Shown in pieces: positions 7,763 to 15,312 of a stretch of 22,620 bases of DNA. The notes under the pieces are model-generated. The model saw nothing but the letters and a program-made list of their open reading frames with translations. It ran no database searches and had not been told where the DNA came from. Source of the DNA: Bacteriovoracaceae bacterium UBA6144 (GTDB lineage Bacteria > Bdellovibrionota > Bacteriovoracia > Bacteriovoracales > Bacteriovoracaceae). Both the position numbers and the translations under genes were made by a program. The stretch lies in contig DIVA01000056.1 in NCBI GenBank assembly GCA_002435705.1, forward strand, positions 1 through 22,620, in the 5' to 3' direction. The stretch's first letter is position 1. Every line of letters starts with the position of its first letter.

Positions 7763-9718
7763 ATGTTTGGTGAAGAAGAACTCGTTAAAGTCCATAAAAA
7801 CCGCGCAGGTATTATTGGTAATATCATGCTGGCTTGTTTTGGTCTTATTCTCGCTCGACTCTGGTACCTTCAAGTGTATAAGGGAGAGCAGCTCCATCAG
7901 TTCTCTATCCAAAATCGTCTTCGCAAAGAAGTCGTCTGGGCCCCTCGAGGCCAGATCTTTAGCCGCGATGAACAGCTCTTGGTAGATAATATCCCTCGCT
8001 ATGATGCGATCATCACTCCTCAGTATTTGCTTGAACGTGATGAAACGATTCCACGACTCGAAAAGATTTTAAGCCTCGAGCCAGATACCATTCAAAAACT
8101 CCTCAAAAAGAACGCTAATCAAGCCACCTATCGTCCTATTACGGTGAAGAAAAATATTGATTTCAATGAACTCGCACAAATCGAAAGTCTCAATGCGGAT
8201 CTCCCCGGAGTAAGTGTTCAGACCTTTATTTCACGTGAGTATAAAGACAAAGACGTCGGGGCCCATCTTTTGGGTTATATCTCTGAGATCAGCCAAGACC
8301 AGCTTCCGAAGTTTAAAAAGCGCGATAGCTTTGATTATCGTCTCGGTGACTTCATTGGGCAGTTTGGAGTAGAGGAGCAGCTGGATCGCTATCTGCGAGG
8401 AGTGAATGGTCACGAATTTGTGGAAGTGGATTCTCGAGGCCGCAGAAAACGCTACATTAATACAGATAATCTTTTTAAGGGCATTGAAGATGAAAACCCC
8501 ACTCAGGGGATGAATGTGCGCTTAACGATTGATCGGGACATGCAGCTTGCTGCCTACACAGCACTAGAGGGTAAGGTTGGGAGTGTGGTCGCGATTGATA
8601 TTGAAACTGGTGAGATCCTGACCATGGTGTCTCGCCCGGCGTTTGACCCTTCACAGTTTTCGCGTGGTCTGAATCCGGAGTATTGGCGCAGTTTGATTAC
8701 CAATAAATTGAATCCTCTGCGTGACCGTAATATTCAAGAGCACTTTTCTCCTGGATCTACCTTTAAGCCGGTGACTGGGATCATGGGGCTTGAAGAGAAT
8801 CTGGTGGATGAGCATTCAGATGTCGTGTGCACCGGAAGTTTAAAGTTTGGTCGCAAGGCTTACCACTGCTGGAAGAAAGAAGGTCATGGTAGCACCAGCA
8901 TGGTGAAGGCGATTCGAGAAAGTTGTAATATCTATTTCCAAAAAACAGCCATGCGCACGGGGATTGATACCCTCGCTAAATATGCTCACTTGCTTGGGCT
9001 TGGGAAAAAAACAGGCATTGCACTTCCTCGTGAAGTTTCGGGATTAATCCCTACTGAAGAATGGAAAAAGAAAAGATTCGGCGAGGAGTGGCAGCCCGGT
9101 GAAACGCTTTCCTGTTCGATCGGGCAATCATACGTTCTTACTTCTACCATCCAGCTGGCGCAGGCCTATGCCGTGATCGCTAACGGAGGAAAAATCTATC
9201 GCCCGCAACTTGTGAAAGAAATCTACAACGAGAAAGGGGAGATCACGCAACCCTTTAAGCCTGAGTTAGTGAGTGATTTTAAGTTTAAAAATCCCAACAC
9301 ACTCAGACTTGTGCGCGAAGGCCTCTATCAGGTTCTTAATAACCAGAAAGGAACGGCCTATTACCGTCGTGGTAAAGGTCTACAGATGGCCGGTAAAACC
9401 GGAACGGCCCAGGTGGTTCGTGCCAGTGCAGATAAGGTCTATCAGAAGTGTGATCAGATGGAATACCAGTACCGCCACCACGGAATTTTTGTGGCTTTTG
9501 CTCCTTACAAGAATCCCAAAGTGGCGATTGCGGTGTTGGTTGAGCACGGTTGTTCGGGCTCGGGAGCAGCGGCGCCTGTCGTTGAGCCTGTCATGACGAC
9601 CTATATGAAGAAGTATCAGCCGGAGCTGTATCTTGAAAACTTAGAACTCGAAAAACAGATGGGTACATCAATTGCACCGGCCGCAAAAGTGGTCCCGGTG
9701 GACGTTGACGTAGATTAG
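7763..9718 (+). CDS. mrdA: Penicillin-binding protein 2, elongasome transpeptidase
   Basis: PBP2 cross-links peptidoglycan during lateral wall growth, paired with RodA. An N-terminal membrane anchor lies at about residues 16-34. The dimerisation/pedestal region follows (APRGQIFSRDEQLL). The transpeptidase has all three motifs: S332-T-F-K335 in SPGSTFKPVTG (catalytic Ser332), S387-C-N389, and K545-T-G-T548 in MAGKTGTAQ. C356, C369, H375 and C388 are spaced much like the zinc-ligand positions described for gammaproteobacterial PBP2, but with cysteines in place of the aspartates. At 651 residues it has normal length. It sits between mreD and rodA, with 3 and 8 bases between the genes, and only a weak ribosome site (GGAAT) precedes the ATG. 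Confidence 0.96.
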   Translation: MFGEEELVKVHKNRAGIIGNIMLACFGLILARLWYLQVYKGEQLHQFSIQNRLRKEVVWAPRGQIFSRDEQLLVDNIPRYDAIITPQYLLERDETIPRLEKILSLEPDTIQKLLKKNANQATYRPITVKKNIDFNELAQIESLNADLPGVSVQTFISREYKDKDVGAHLLGYISEISQDQLPKFKKRDSFDYRLGDFIGQFGVEEQLDRYLRGVNGHEFVEVDSRGRRKRYINTDNLFKGIEDENPTQGMNVRLTIDRDMQLAAYTALEGKVGSVVAIDIETGEILTMVSRPAFDPSQFSRGLNPEYWRSLITNKLNPLRDRNIQEHFSPGSTFKPVTGIMGLEENLVDEHSDVVCTGSLKFGRKAYHCWKKEGHGSTSMVKAIRESCNIYFQKTAMRTGIDTLAKYAHLLGLGKKTGIALPREVSGLIPTEEWKKKRFGEEWQPGETLSCSIGQSYVLTSTIQLAQAYAVIANGGKIYRPQLVKEIYNEKGEITQPFKPELVSDFKFKNPNTLRLVREGLYQVLNNQKGTAYYRRGKGLQMAGKTGTAQVVRASADKVYQKCDQMEYQYRHHGIFVAFAPYKNPKVAIAVLVEHGCSGSGAAAPVVEPVMTTYMKKYQPELYLENLELEKQMGTSIAPAAKVVPVDVDVD

Positions 9719-9726
9719 GATAAAGC

Positions 9727-10842
9727 ATGTATCAATCGCTTGTGGCTTACCTTAAACGCTATGACTTTAGTTTCATCGGAAGCTTTTTTGCGATCTTTTT
9801 GGTGGGTGTGCTCAATCTTTATTCGGCGACACATTCTCAGACTCATGATGGTCTTCACATGCTCTATCGCTCACAGATTATTTGGTGGTTGATGGCAACA
9901 GCGACCGCTATTATTGTGAGTATTATCTTTAATCCTAAAACTTTTGAGCGCGTTTCCTATTTTGCTTATGGTGTGACCTTCTTTTTGCTCATCCTTGTTA
10001 TCATTATGGGGGACGTGGGCATGGGAGCTCAACGTTGGCTGAATTTTGGCCCTATCCGGATGCAGCCCTCTGAGTTTATGAAGCTTGGTCTTGCAATGGC
10101 GCTGGCCCGATATTTTTCACGTGTTCATCCCGAAAGAGAGCTGGTCCTCAAAGACCTCATCGTTCCTGGGTTGATTGCCGCCATACCTGCGGTCATGGTT
10201 ATCATCCAGCCAGATCTGGGAACGGGAATGCTGCTGCTTTTGATCTTTAGTATGGTGATCTTTTACAAGCGTCTGAAGTGGAAGACCATTATTTCTCTCA
10301 TCATGGCAGCTCTCGTGGGCGGCGTCCTCATGTATAACTTTGGTTTACGTGAATATCAGCGTAAACGGATTCATACTTTTATTGATCCTTACGCCGATGC
10401 TAAGGGGTCTGGTTACAATGCGATCCAATCCGAGATTGCGATTGGCTCGGGTCGACTTTTTGGTAAAGGTTTTAAAAACTCTTCCCAGGCTTCTCTTCAA
10501 TACCTACCTGAAAATCATACCGATTTCGTCTTTGCTATTTTTAATGAGGAGCACGGATTTTTTGGTTCTATGTTTTTAGTACTGCTCTATCTCATTTTAT
10601 TTTTGCGACTGATCTGGCTTGCCTCCTCGGTCCAGCGTTTCTATGACTCCGTTTTGGTCATCGGAATAACGGGAATCTTTTTTTGGCACACCTTTATTAA
10701 CATGAGCATGGTGAGCGGAATGATGCCGATTGTGGGGATCCCTCTTCCTATGATGAGTTATGGGGGATCGGCGATGATGACCTACGGGGTATGTATTGGG
10801 ATGGTGACAGCTATTTCAAACTCGCGAAACTTCTTCAATTGA
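9727..10842 (+). CDS. rodA: Peptidoglycan glycosyltransferase RodA (SEDS family)
   Basis: RodA polymerises lipid II into glycan strands in the elongasome, with PBP2 as partner. The 371 residues show the SEDS pattern of about ten membrane segments. Conserved family stretches are GAQRWLNFGPIRMQPSEFMK, QPDLGTGMLLL, LPENHTDFVFAIFNEE and SGMMPIVGIPLPMMSYGGSA. Asp266, in the HTDF sequence, is at the position of the catalytic aspartate of the family. The ATG follows the mrdA stop by 8 bases with AGGATAAAG ahead. It is the last gene of the mreC-mreD-mrdA-rodA cluster; only a perfect inverted repeat without a T-run follows. Confidence 0.96.
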   Translation: MYQSLVAYLKRYDFSFIGSFFAIFLVGVLNLYSATHSQTHDGLHMLYRSQIIWWLMATATAIIVSIIFNPKTFERVSYFAYGVTFFLLILVIIMGDVGMGAQRWLNFGPIRMQPSEFMKLGLAMALARYFSRVHPERELVLKDLIVPGLIAAIPAVMVIIQPDLGTGMLLLLIFSMVIFYKRLKWKTIISLIMAALVGGVLMYNFGLREYQRKRIHTFIDPYADAKGSGYNAIQSEIAIGSGRLFGKGFKNSSQASLQYLPENHTDFVFAIFNEEHGFFGSMFLVLLYLILFLRLIWLASSVQRFYDSVLVIGITGIFFWHTFINMSMVSGMMPIVGIPLPMMSYGGSAMMTYGVCIGMVTAISNSRNFFN

Positions 10843-10857
10843 GAAGAATTTACATTG

Positions 10858-10888
10858 TTTAGCCTGCTCCTCGAAGCCGCAGGCTAAA
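10858..10888. repeat. Perfect 10-bp inverted repeat after rodA
   Basis: TTTAGCCTGC (10858-10867) and GCAGGCTAAA (10879-10888) pair perfectly around an 11-base loop. The site is 16 bases after the rodA stop and 9 bases before the next start codon. It can fold as a terminator-like hairpin, but no T-run follows on either strand, so an intrinsic terminator is uncertain. It could be an RNA-processing or stability structure, or an operator for the next gene. Confidence 0.6.
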
Positions 10889-10897
10889 ATCCAATTT

Positions 10898-11113
10898 ATG
10901 AAGTACAACCTCCTTATTCTCTCATTACTCCTCACCTCATTCTCCGTTCAGGCGCTGCCTTTAGTGTCGGTCAAAGAGCAAATTAGAGATGAGTTATGGC
11001 ATCAGGGGCTCAAAAAAGACGCTCAGGTCGCTGTTAAAACTGTTCAGGTGAAAAAGTCTAAGCCTCGCCTTAATGAAGAGCTCCACAGAGCACTGAATAA
11101 GTATCAGTTGTAA
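10898..11113 (+). CDS. Small secreted protein of unknown function (71 aa)
   Basis: I do not recognise the family. A clear signal peptide (MKYNLLILSLLLTSFSVQALP) is followed by about 50 charged residues rich in Lys, Glu and Gln that look helical (EQIRDELWHQGLKKDAQ, NEELHRALNKYQL). It is probably a small periplasmic protein. No Shine-Dalgarno is visible. The sequence TAAAAT at 10885-10890 lies 7 bases before the ATG, which would allow a leaderless transcript, although it also overlaps the right arm of the hairpin. Its stop codon overlaps the -35 element of the following MarR gene. That the signal peptide lies exactly at the ATG makes a chance frame unlikely. Confidence 0.65.
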   Translation: MKYNLLILSLLLTSFSVQALPLVSVKEQIRDELWHQGLKKDAQVAVKTVQVKKSKPRLNEELHRALNKYQL

Positions 11114-11136
11114 TGAGTTTAGGCCTATAGTATGAT
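11108..11136 (+). promoter_or_regulatory. Promoter of the MarR-family gene
   Basis: TTGTAA (11108-11113), a 17-base spacer and TATGAT (11131-11136) form a plausible sigma-70 promoter (4 of 6 and 5 of 6 consensus bases). An overlapping GATAAT (11134-11139) is an alternative -10. The predicted start of transcription is within a few bases of the ATG at 11148, so the message would be leaderless or nearly so. Confidence 0.6.
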
Positions 11137-11147
11137 AATTGTACTAT
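11127..11147. promoter_or_regulatory. Imperfect 21-bp palindrome, probable MarR operator
   Basis: Outer arms ATAGTA (11127-11132) and TACTAT (11142-11147) are perfect inverted repeats, and inner AT pairs make 8 of 10 positions symmetric about 11137. The site covers both possible -10 hexamers and abuts the ATG of the MarR gene. Size and placement are typical for autorepression by a MarR dimer; binding itself is inferred. Confidence 0.6.
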
Positions 11148-11606
11148 ATGCGAAAGATAGCCCATATCGGATCCCTCCTCAAACAAATTTACCGCCTGTA
11201 TAGCGTGGAACTCATGCATCGCTTGCAAGGGCAGGGCTTTACCGATCTGAGGGCGTCTTTTCTTGAAATCTTAATGTTCCTCACGGAGCACGAATCACCT
11301 TCGATTAAAATGATAGGCCAGGCCTGTGGGCTAAAAAAACAAACGATGACTAGCCACCTCAATGAGTTAGAAAAACGCGGTTATATCTCACGACAAAATT
11401 CTGATTATGATAAACGTGAACAATTAGTGGTTCTGACTGAGTATGGGGCTAAATTCAAAGTGTGCCTTCTACAAGTCATCAATGATATTGAAGGTGAGTA
11501 CACAAAAAAACTAGGTTCCGTGGAGTTAGATCGCGTTGAACTGATGTTAGGAAACTTGCATAAAGAACTGTTAAGAGGAACTGAGAAGAAAGGCAGCTTA
11601 ATCTAA
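11148..11606 (+). CDS. MarR-family transcriptional regulator
   Basis: This is a 152-residue DNA-binding protein with a winged helix-turn-helix. The N-terminal helix is part of the dimer region. Residues about 51-80 are the HTH (SPSIKMIGQACGLKKQTMTS, then HLNELEKRGYISRQ). Residues 82-100 are the wing, with the DKRE.LVVLTEYG pattern of the family. C-terminal helices complete the dimer interface. A TTG at 11139 would add three residues, but the ATG at 11148 is preferred because the promoter and palindrome end directly before it and no Shine-Dalgarno exists for either. The stop codon overlaps the end of the opposing rhodanese-like gene by 4 bases. No obvious target gene is divergent to it, so autoregulation is the only control supported here. 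Confidence 0.88.
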   Translation: MRKIAHIGSLLKQIYRLYSVELMHRLQGQGFTDLRASFLEILMFLTEHESPSIKMIGQACGLKKQTMTSHLNELEKRGYISRQNSDYDKREQLVVLTEYGAKFKVCLLQVINDIEGEYTKKLGSVELDRVELMLGNLHKELLRGTEKKGSLI

Positions 11607-12136
11607 GCAGAAGCTTTTGATCTCACTTCGATCAGTCTGTGACCAATCCAAAACTTCCAACCCCCAGAGACGTTATTGCAGTTGTAGTAGCCCTTGGTGT
11701 TGAGAAACTCACAGGCCAGAATGCTGCGAAGACCATCTTCTGAGATAATAATAAGAGGCGTAGAGTGATTCGGAATCTCGTGGTAGCGCTCTTCGATTTC
11801 TTCCAGGGGAATGTGTAAGCACTCCTTAGGGCGAGGCCCATCGAGTTCAAAATTTTTATAACTCACATCGATAAAAACAAAATCATGATTTGGATCTTTA
11901 AACATCGCCCAGGCTTTTTCTGGTGAAAGATCGAGGTAGGGTCTTCCATTCTGGAGAAAGTCATCGGGAAGATAGCTTTGATTTTTAACTCTCACCAAAT
12001 GATTACGTTGAATCGCCATTTGCTTATTGAATTCATTTTCTAGTTTATAGAGGCGGTATTCGACCTTGGCCAGCCGAGCGACTAGTTTATTAATGATGAA
12101 GAAGACATTGTTCTTAAGCTTATCTTGGATCGACAT
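11603..12136 (-). CDS. Rhodanese-like domain protein with Ser in place of catalytic Cys
   Basis: Residues 1-50 form a charged amphipathic helix, possibly a coiled coil. Residues about 70-170 are a rhodanese fold: FVFIDVS (D90), HIPLEEIEERY, the active-loop region IIISEDGLRS, and GYYNCNNVSGGWKFW. In active rhodaneses the loop starts with the catalytic cysteine (CxxGxRS). Here that position is Ser132, so sulfur transfer is unlikely and a binding or regulatory role is more plausible. Cysteines C142 and C153 are outside the loop. The ATG is preceded by GGAGGGTGAG, giving a good ribosome site. It is the last gene of the minus-strand run, 45 bases after the DUF350-like gene, and its end overlaps the MarR gene tail to tail by 4 bases. 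Confidence 0.82.
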   Translation of the reverse strand: MSIQDKLKNNVFFIINKLVARLAKVEYRLYKLENEFNKQMAIQRNHLVRVKNQSYLPDDFLQNGRPYLDLSPEKAWAMFKDPNHDFVFIDVSYKNFELDGPRPKECLHIPLEEIEERYHEIPNHSTPLIIISEDGLRSILACEFLNTKGYYNCNNVSGGWKFWIGHRLIEVRSKASA

Positions 12137-12181
12137 GAAGTCTCACCCTCCATGGCTTATTCTACCCTGTCCACTGCGGCC

Positions 12182-13084
12182 CTAGAAGAATGGGTAAATC
12201 GTGCCGAACTGGATGTGATTGACGATCATTGAGGTCAGGATTGAAGCACTTAAGAAGAGGGCAGCCTCATAAAATCCATAGCCCCAGTTATGTTGATTCG
12301 GGTCTGATGGAGCCTGACCGGGGGACTCGGCATAGGAATAGGTCTTAAAGATGAGATCTAATCCAATTTTAAAAAGCGGATAGATGATCAGGGCCAGAAG
12401 CATCTTAAGAAAGATTTGAACACAATACATGGTGATGTCGTAGTGTTCTTGATCAAAGCTCGCACTGATCAGCCAGCTCATGCCAAGTGAGAACCCAGCG
12501 TAGGAGAGTGCGAGTGAAGTTTTTTGCTGGGTTAAAAGTGAATTAAAATTGAGTTTGGTAAGAAAGGTGTAGTACTTCGAGCCAAATCCCAGAACCACCA
12601 TTGAAAGAAGCCAGAGAATGAACAAGATGACCAGCGAGTTCTCTGATTGATTCACCACTGATTTTGTCACAAAAGCGGTGCTTATGGAGTGCGAGAGGCA
12701 GATGATGGCATAGGCCATATTCTGGCGCTTAAGAATCTCATCTTTATATTCGAAGTTATAAAGCACAATACTTTCGATGATAAAGAGAGAGAGTAAGTAG
12801 AGACCACTGGTGAGAATTCCCCAAACCAAAAAATGAAAGATCGTAAGAAAAATGCCATGGCTCTCGTCAAAGCCTAGGGACGAAAGGATGATGGTAAAGC
12901 CAACCATGCGAGAAAAGAGGTGAAGCGTATCAGCGGGGTTTTCCGCAGGGTAAAATCTCTTGGTCACTTGCTGTTTGACTGTTGGATAAAAAAGCATGTG
13001 AGCATATTTGTAGATGTAGATAACTAAGCATACGAAGACAACGAGAATAATTCGTATGATGAGGCGATCAAAAATTTCATTCAT
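12182..13084 (-). CDS. Polytopic membrane protein, DUF350-like tandem repeat
   Basis: This is an inner-membrane protein of 300 residues with about eight hydrophobic segments (about 9-27, 60-70, 79-108, 124-142, 150-168, 190-208, 218-246, 270-290). Two segments resemble each other and the DUF350 (YjfL) pattern: RQNMAYAIICLSHSISTAF near residue 120 and GFYEAALFLSASILTSMI near 270. This suggests a duplicated DUF350 unit, in line with the two-repeat members of that family. The function of DUF350 is unknown. No enzymatic motif is visible. Its ATG lies 15 bases after the preceding stop, with AGG-containing sequence ahead. The family assignment is from pattern only and could be wrong. Confidence 0.6.
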   Translation of the reverse strand: MNEIFDRLIIRIILVVFVCLVIYIYKYAHMLFYPTVKQQVTKRFYPAENPADTLHLFSRMVGFTIILSSLGFDESHGIFLTIFHFLVWGILTSGLYLLSLFIIESIVLYNFEYKDEILKRQNMAYAIICLSHSISTAFVTKSVVNQSENSLVILFILWLLSMVVLGFGSKYYTFLTKLNFNSLLTQQKTSLALSYAGFSLGMSWLISASFDQEHYDITMYCVQIFLKMLLALIIYPLFKIGLDLIFKTYSYAESPGQAPSDPNQHNWGYGFYEAALFLSASILTSMIVNHIQFGTIYPFF

Positions 13085-13099
13085 CTCTGTAGGCCTTGG

Positions 13100-13759
13100 C
13101 TAGAAATTTTCTCTGAAGTATTTCAGGAGAAACGTTTTTACATCAATGCGCTTTTGGCGCTCTGGTTTAAAGAAGTTGGGGAAATTTTTCTGTGTCACTG
13201 TGCCCTTGGTGCCAAACTCTTTGTTGGAGCCAAAGTAGGGCTGATTGCGTTCCTTGAAGGCGATGTACTCTTCATGAAAGAGTTGATCGGGAGACCACTT
13301 CCCCCAGCCTAAGTAAGTGGGGAGATTTTTGTAGGCGCGATAAAAGCGCCATTTAGCCACGCCGTATTTGTTGGGACGCCATTCCCCAAAGCCTCGGTTA
13401 CCAATAAAATTCGCTCCTGGTGGCATCGGCAATATTTCTTCACCGGAATCACCTCTTCGGAAAATGGAGAGTCCTACGTTTTCACGATTTTTTGAGGCGA
13501 AATCTCGTGAGGTGCGGACAATCACTTCTTCGATTCCCTGAAAGCCGTGAATGATTCGATATTTTTGATAATAGGTTTTAATCAGAAAACCTGTCGCATG
13601 CATATCAATTAAGATGATGGATACATTCTCTCCGGTAAAAACTTTTGCTAGTCCACGTTCATTCGGAACATAGTCCATGCCAATCTCACTCGGGGAGAGC
13701 CCTTTTGAGAGTCCTAGGTAGGCGACGATCAAAATGAGGTAGAGGAGTATTTTCTGCAT
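13100..13759 (-). CDS. Secreted or membrane-anchored protein of unknown function
   Basis: I do not recognise this 219-residue family. It starts with a signal peptide or signal anchor (MQKILLYLILIVAYLGLSKG). The mature part has strand-rich segments (NVSIILIDMHATGFLIKTYY) and then a Gly/aromatic-rich stretch with GNRGFGEWRPNKYGVAKWRF and YLGWGKWSPDQLFHEEY. It ends with a basic tail. It contains no cysteine. The ATG overlaps the TGA of the HD phosphohydrolase gene by one base (TGATG), and no Shine-Dalgarno is visible, so translation is probably coupled. The DUF350-like gene starts 15 bases after its stop. Tight coupling to both neighbours suggests a shared process, but no function can be assigned. 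Confidence 0.75.
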   Translation of the reverse strand: MQKILLYLILIVAYLGLSKGLSPSEIGMDYVPNERGLAKVFTGENVSIILIDMHATGFLIKTYYQKYRIIHGFQGIEEVIVRTSRDFASKNRENVGLSIFRRGDSGEEILPMPPGANFIGNRGFGEWRPNKYGVAKWRFYRAYKNLPTYLGWGKWSPDQLFHEEYIAFKERNQPYFGSNKEFGTKGTVTQKNFPNFFKPERQKRIDVKTFLLKYFRENF

Positions 13760-15051
13760 CAGTTTGAGTTAATTATTTGGATAATATGCGATTTCTGAGA
13801 TGCGGGAAGCTGTTCAAAATCCAAGTGGAGCCTCGTGACGGCATGACTCTTTTGGTACTTATCAAAAAGATCCGTGGCTTCGTTCACATTCAGATGAGTC
13901 ATCTTTCGTGAAACGCCACCTTCGCGCACCACTTTCATGGGGAAGGTCTTTGCCGGTGCGGCATCATTGTAGTACTTAGAAAGCCGCCCCTGAGATGAAC
14001 AAAGGATGTAATCAATCCCTTCTGTTTTGAGATAGCTCTCGAGTTTACTCATTGTCACGAGTCCGTCCTTGCCAAAGGTTTCAAGGATTTTTTGAGGCAC
14101 GTCATTCAGGACGATCCTCTGAGCCCAAACATTTTTTGATTTTTTCAGCGTTTTCATTAAATAGGGGTCGTCATGCTCGAGATAGGCTTCTATGTCAGCC
14201 GGGATGGAATACTCATTGCCCGATGAACTGAAGTAGCGTGTGAGCATTTGCTCGAGGCAGACGGCGCGGTAATGAAAGTAGACCATCATAAACATATGGA
14301 AGCGACTGATGAGAAAGTCATCAAAGGTAGAGACTGCACGCTCACTAATTCCGAGGTAGGCCAGATCATTTTCGATACAAGGTTTTAGATTATCAATAAT
14401 CCAGTCGAGATCAAACTTTCCATAGCTGACGCCACAGAAGTAGCTGTCACGTAAAAGATAATCCATTCGATCGCAATCCATCTCGCTCGAAACCAGTTGG
14501 TGCAAAAGTGGAAACCAATTCACTCCTTCAACAGTAAAGTAGGCTGGATCACTGGTTTCACCGAGCACGAGCTCTGCGACGGCTTCAGGAGTGACACCGT
14601 ACTTGGCCCGAACTTGAGCGAATGATTCCGTAAAACTGGAGTCAACGATACTTTTGAGGGTGTAGTCCTCGTGACTGGCCTGCCTGTCTTTTTTTGACAT
14701 GAAACGAGGAGGAAGTTTTAAGGCACTCACCAAGGGCATGACCGATTCGGTGGCATGTGACATTGGGGCGTGACCAATGTCATGCAAGAGACAGCCTAGG
14801 CGTAAGGTTTCTTTAAGTCGACGGTGATCAGCACTGGTTTTACCTTTAAACAATGCCTCAAACACCAGAGATCCCACATGCATCACACCGATGGAGTGAA
14901 GATAGCGAGTGTGAGTGGCACCGGGAAAGACGAATTCTGAGAATCCGAGTTGCTTAATATTTCTCAGGCGCTGAAAGAAGGGATGAAGGATAATTTGTTT
15001 TTCAGCATCATCGATGGCAATTGAGCCATGAACAGGATCTCGGATTTCCAT
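13759..15051 (-). CDS. HD-domain phosphohydrolase, COG1078/dGTPase-like
   Basis: This 430-residue cytoplasmic enzyme belongs to the HD superfamily branch related to dNTP triphosphohydrolases. Near the N-terminus it has IRDPVHGSIAI and PFFQRLRNIKQLG. The metal-binding set is H52 (in THTRYLHSIGVMHVG), H90-D91 (in LLHDIGHAPMSHATE) and an aspartate in SSEMDCDRMDYLLRDSYFCG (D192 or D194). The set is intact, so activity is expected; substrate could be a dNTP or another phosphoester and is not decidable here. The length is usual for the group. The ATG follows the glutaredoxin stop by 2 bases with AAGGGTAATA ahead, and the stop overlaps the next ATG. These spacings indicate one operon. Confidence 0.92.
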   Translation of the reverse strand: MEIRDPVHGSIAIDDAEKQIILHPFFQRLRNIKQLGFSEFVFPGATHTRYLHSIGVMHVGSLVFEALFKGKTSADHRRLKETLRLGCLLHDIGHAPMSHATESVMPLVSALKLPPRFMSKKDRQASHEDYTLKSIVDSSFTESFAQVRAKYGVTPEAVAELVLGETSDPAYFTVEGVNWFPLLHQLVSSEMDCDRMDYLLRDSYFCGVSYGKFDLDWIIDNLKPCIENDLAYLGISERAVSTFDDFLISRFHMFMMVYFHYRAVCLEQMLTRYFSSSGNEYSIPADIEAYLEHDDPYLMKTLKKSKNVWAQRIVLNDVPQKILETFGKDGLVTMSKLESYLKTEGIDYILCSSQGRLSKYYNDAAPAKTFPMKVVREGGVSRKMTHLNVNEATDLFDKYQKSHAVTRLHLDFEQLPASQKSHIIQIINSN

Positions 15052-15053
15052 TA

Positions 15054-15308
15054 TTACCCTTCGCTTATTTTTTTCCGATTTACTTCAAGCCATCGTGCGA
15101 TGTCTCGACTTTCAAACATTGGTTTATCATCAATATAGAGACACGGAACAGTCGTTCGCCCCGTGGTCTTTAGGTGGCGATCGCGGTGTTGTGGATTTTT
15201 TCTTACATTACACAAAATGATTTTCGAGGTGAGCTCTTGATCATCAATCACCTCCAGCACAATCTGGCAGTATGGGCATTCGTCGTAGTAAAAAAGTTCT
15301 AGCTTCAT
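15054..15308 (-). CDS. Glutaredoxin-like protein with CPYC motif
   Basis: This is a small thiol-disulfide oxidoreductase of 84 residues. It has C11-P-Y-C14 near the start (FYYDECPYCQIVLEV), the TVPCLYID cis-proline segment and the FESRDIARWLE end of glutaredoxins. An extra cysteine precedes the CLYIDD segment. The ATG at 15308 fits the fold, but it lies directly behind the T-run of the terminator of the upstream gene and has no Shine-Dalgarno. A GTG at 15338 would add 10 residues encoded inside the terminator hairpin itself. It heads the run of five minus-strand genes, with only 2 bases to the HD phosphohydrolase. Confidence 0.85.
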   Translation of the reverse strand: MKLELFYYDECPYCQIVLEVIDDQELTSKIILCNVRKNPQHRDRHLKTTGRTTVPCLYIDDKPMFESRDIARWLEVNRKKISEG

Positions 15309-15312
15309 AGTT

